From positions 1 to 5,632 of the forward strand of contig DAHXMR010000221.1 in assembly GCA_027371655.1 (NCBI GenBank): DNA of 5,632 nucleotides, in the 5' to 3' direction. Made by a program: the position numbers and the translations under genes. This DNA is from Microcaldota archaeon (GTDB taxonomy: Archaea > Micrarchaeota > Micrarchaeia > Norongarragalinales > CAINOH01). The notes beneath the pieces were generated by a model, which saw nothing but the letters and a program-made list of their open reading frames with translations, was not told where the DNA came from and did no database searches. Positions 4,926 to 5,632 of this stretch are shown piece by piece (position 1 is the stretch's first letter; each line of letters begins with the position of its first letter).

Positions 4926-5632
4926 TCAGGCGTACGTTACCAAAAGCGGGCTCGTTTGCTTCAGCCGTTCTTGGATTATGTTCCAATACTTTTTGCTTAT
5001 TTCGCAGCCCAGATAATTCCTGCCGTTTTTCTTCGCCGCGACCGCGACCGTTCCCGAACCCATGAACGGGTCGAAGACCAGTTGCCCCGGCTTGCTGCTT
5101 GCTTTCACGAACAACTCGACCAAGCCCACCGGCAGCTGCGCTATATGCTCGGTTTTTTCCTTGCTCACGTTTTTTACTATGTTGAAAAGCAAAACGTCAT
5201 AGGGACCGGTTCCGTTTTTTCCCTCGGCTATCAGCTTTTGGATGCGTTTGTCCGTCGGATTCTTGTACGGCTGGGCAACGTCGGACTTGTTGAAAACGTA
5301 TTGGTCGTTTTTAGTGTAAAACAATATCGAATGCTGGGTGCGAGTATAGTTGGTTTTCGAGTGCCCGGTGTTCGTCGGATAATGCCAAGTTAGCCAGCGG
5401 CGGAAGTGCAGCTTTTTGTCCAAATAAGTTTTTAGGTAGGCGTTGTTTTCCGGATAGTTGAAAAGATAAAGGCTGCCATCGGGCTTCAATATTCTTATGC
5501 ACTCGTCAAGCCACGAATGGCACCAGCCCAAATACTCCTCAAACTTCAGGTTATCGCCGTAAGAATCGTATTTCTTCCCTATGTTGAAAGGCGGATCCGT
5601 AATTATCAGGTCCACGCAATCATTGGGCAACG
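4926..5632 (-). CDS. Beta-class DNA methyltransferase, N-terminus outside window
   Basis: This protein uses S-adenosylmethionine to methylate DNA, protecting host sites from the facing nuclease. Numbering from the TTG at 5630, catalytic motif IV is TDPPFN (11-16). A region of about 110 residues, probably holding the target-recognition segment, follows. The AdoMet-binding motif I, FDPFMGSGT (186-194), comes late, with the motif II acidic residue in GCEIS (208-212). The order IV, recognition region, I defines the beta class. DPPF, rather than SPPY, favours N6-adenine over N4-cytosine, though not conclusively. I treat the gene as partial: the visible part opens directly with LPNDCVDLIITDPPFN, and relatives normally have about 15-30 residues before this point. 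The TTG at 5630 is therefore probably internal leucine. The TGA stop is adjacent to the nuclease TAG on the other strand. GC is about 42-44% in sampled lines, the lowest in the window. Confidence 0.92.
   Translation of the reverse strand, partial: LPNDCVDLIITDPPFNIGKKYDSYGDNLKFEEYLGWCHSWLDECIRILKPDGSLYLFNYPENNAYLKTYLDKKLHFRRWLTWHYPTNTGHSKTNYTRTQHSILFYTKNDQYVFNKSDVAQPYKNPTDKRIQKLIAEGKNGTGPYDVLLFNIVKNVSKEKTEHIAQLPVGLVELFVKASSKPGQLVFDPFMGSGTVAVAAKKNGRNYLGCEISKKYWNIIQERLKQTSPLLVTYA

Noticed and set aside
952..4935. Repeated CGTACG palindromes (for example near 954, 1237, 2332, 2622 and 4932) as a possible recognition or regulatory site
   Set aside because: They fall mostly inside coding sequence where Ala-Tyr and Thr-Tyr codons produce them, with no regular spacing or link to gene starts.
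4956..5393. Plus-strand open frame of 145 codons opposite the methyltransferase
   Set aside because: It mirrors the methyltransferase, whose motifs IV and I are unmistakable on the minus strand; no ribosome site or family signal supports the plus-strand frame.
4380..5632. Part of a larger defence island such as BREX, DISARM or a type I or III restriction system
   Set aside because: Only a small nuclease and a stand-alone methyltransferase are visible; no helicase, specificity subunit, phosphatase or protease gene is in the window.
1..5632. CRISPR arrays, tRNA or rRNA genes, insertion sequences or attachment sites
   Set aside because: No regularly spaced direct repeats, cloverleaf-like segments, transposase reading frames or terminal inverted repeats were seen on reading both strands.

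Overview
This 5.6 kb window is most likely from an archaeon. One of the small-genome DPANN lineages is possible, but that is only a guess from compactness and gene style. The archaeal assignment rests on four things: a TATA-like box with a purine-rich flank about 45 nt before the ACT-domain gene; a strong Shine-Dalgarno on that gene but none on the restriction gene, which looks leaderless; probable TTG starts; and GT2 enzymes of a kind common in archaeal surface-polysaccharide loci. No ribosomal or informational gene is present to settle it.

Region 1 (8-2996, + strand, about 60% GC in sampled lines) is a two-gene unit with only 10 bp between the genes. The first encodes an unrecognised nine-helix membrane protein with a C-terminal domain predicted outside the cell. 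The second encodes a membrane-embedded family-2 glycosyltransferase of the cellulose-synthase/hyaluronan-synthase type. It has the D, DxD, TED and a degenerate QxxRW motif, plus an IVVTPK stretch at the position of the BcsA gating loop (FxVTxK). Together they look like a processive polysaccharide synthase with an uncharacterised membrane partner.

Region 2 (2997-4318, + strand) begins with a GC-rich hairpin and a probable promoter. A 140-residue tandem ACT-domain protein follows, probably a small-molecule sensor of the amino-acid-binding type. After a C-rich, G-poor gap of 103 bp comes a second, soluble GT2 glycosyltransferase of 233 residues.

Region 3 (about 4319-5632) drops to roughly 42-49% GC and holds a restriction-modification module. 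A PD-(D/E)XK nuclease on the + strand faces a beta-class DNA methyltransferase on the - strand, with abutting stop codons. The methyltransferase is cut by the window edge and lacks its N-terminus here. The composition shift suggests the module was acquired separately from the GC-rich chromosome to its left.

The most interesting part is the membrane-protein/synthase pair. Everything else fits known families. No RNA genes, CRISPR arrays or insertion sequences were seen.
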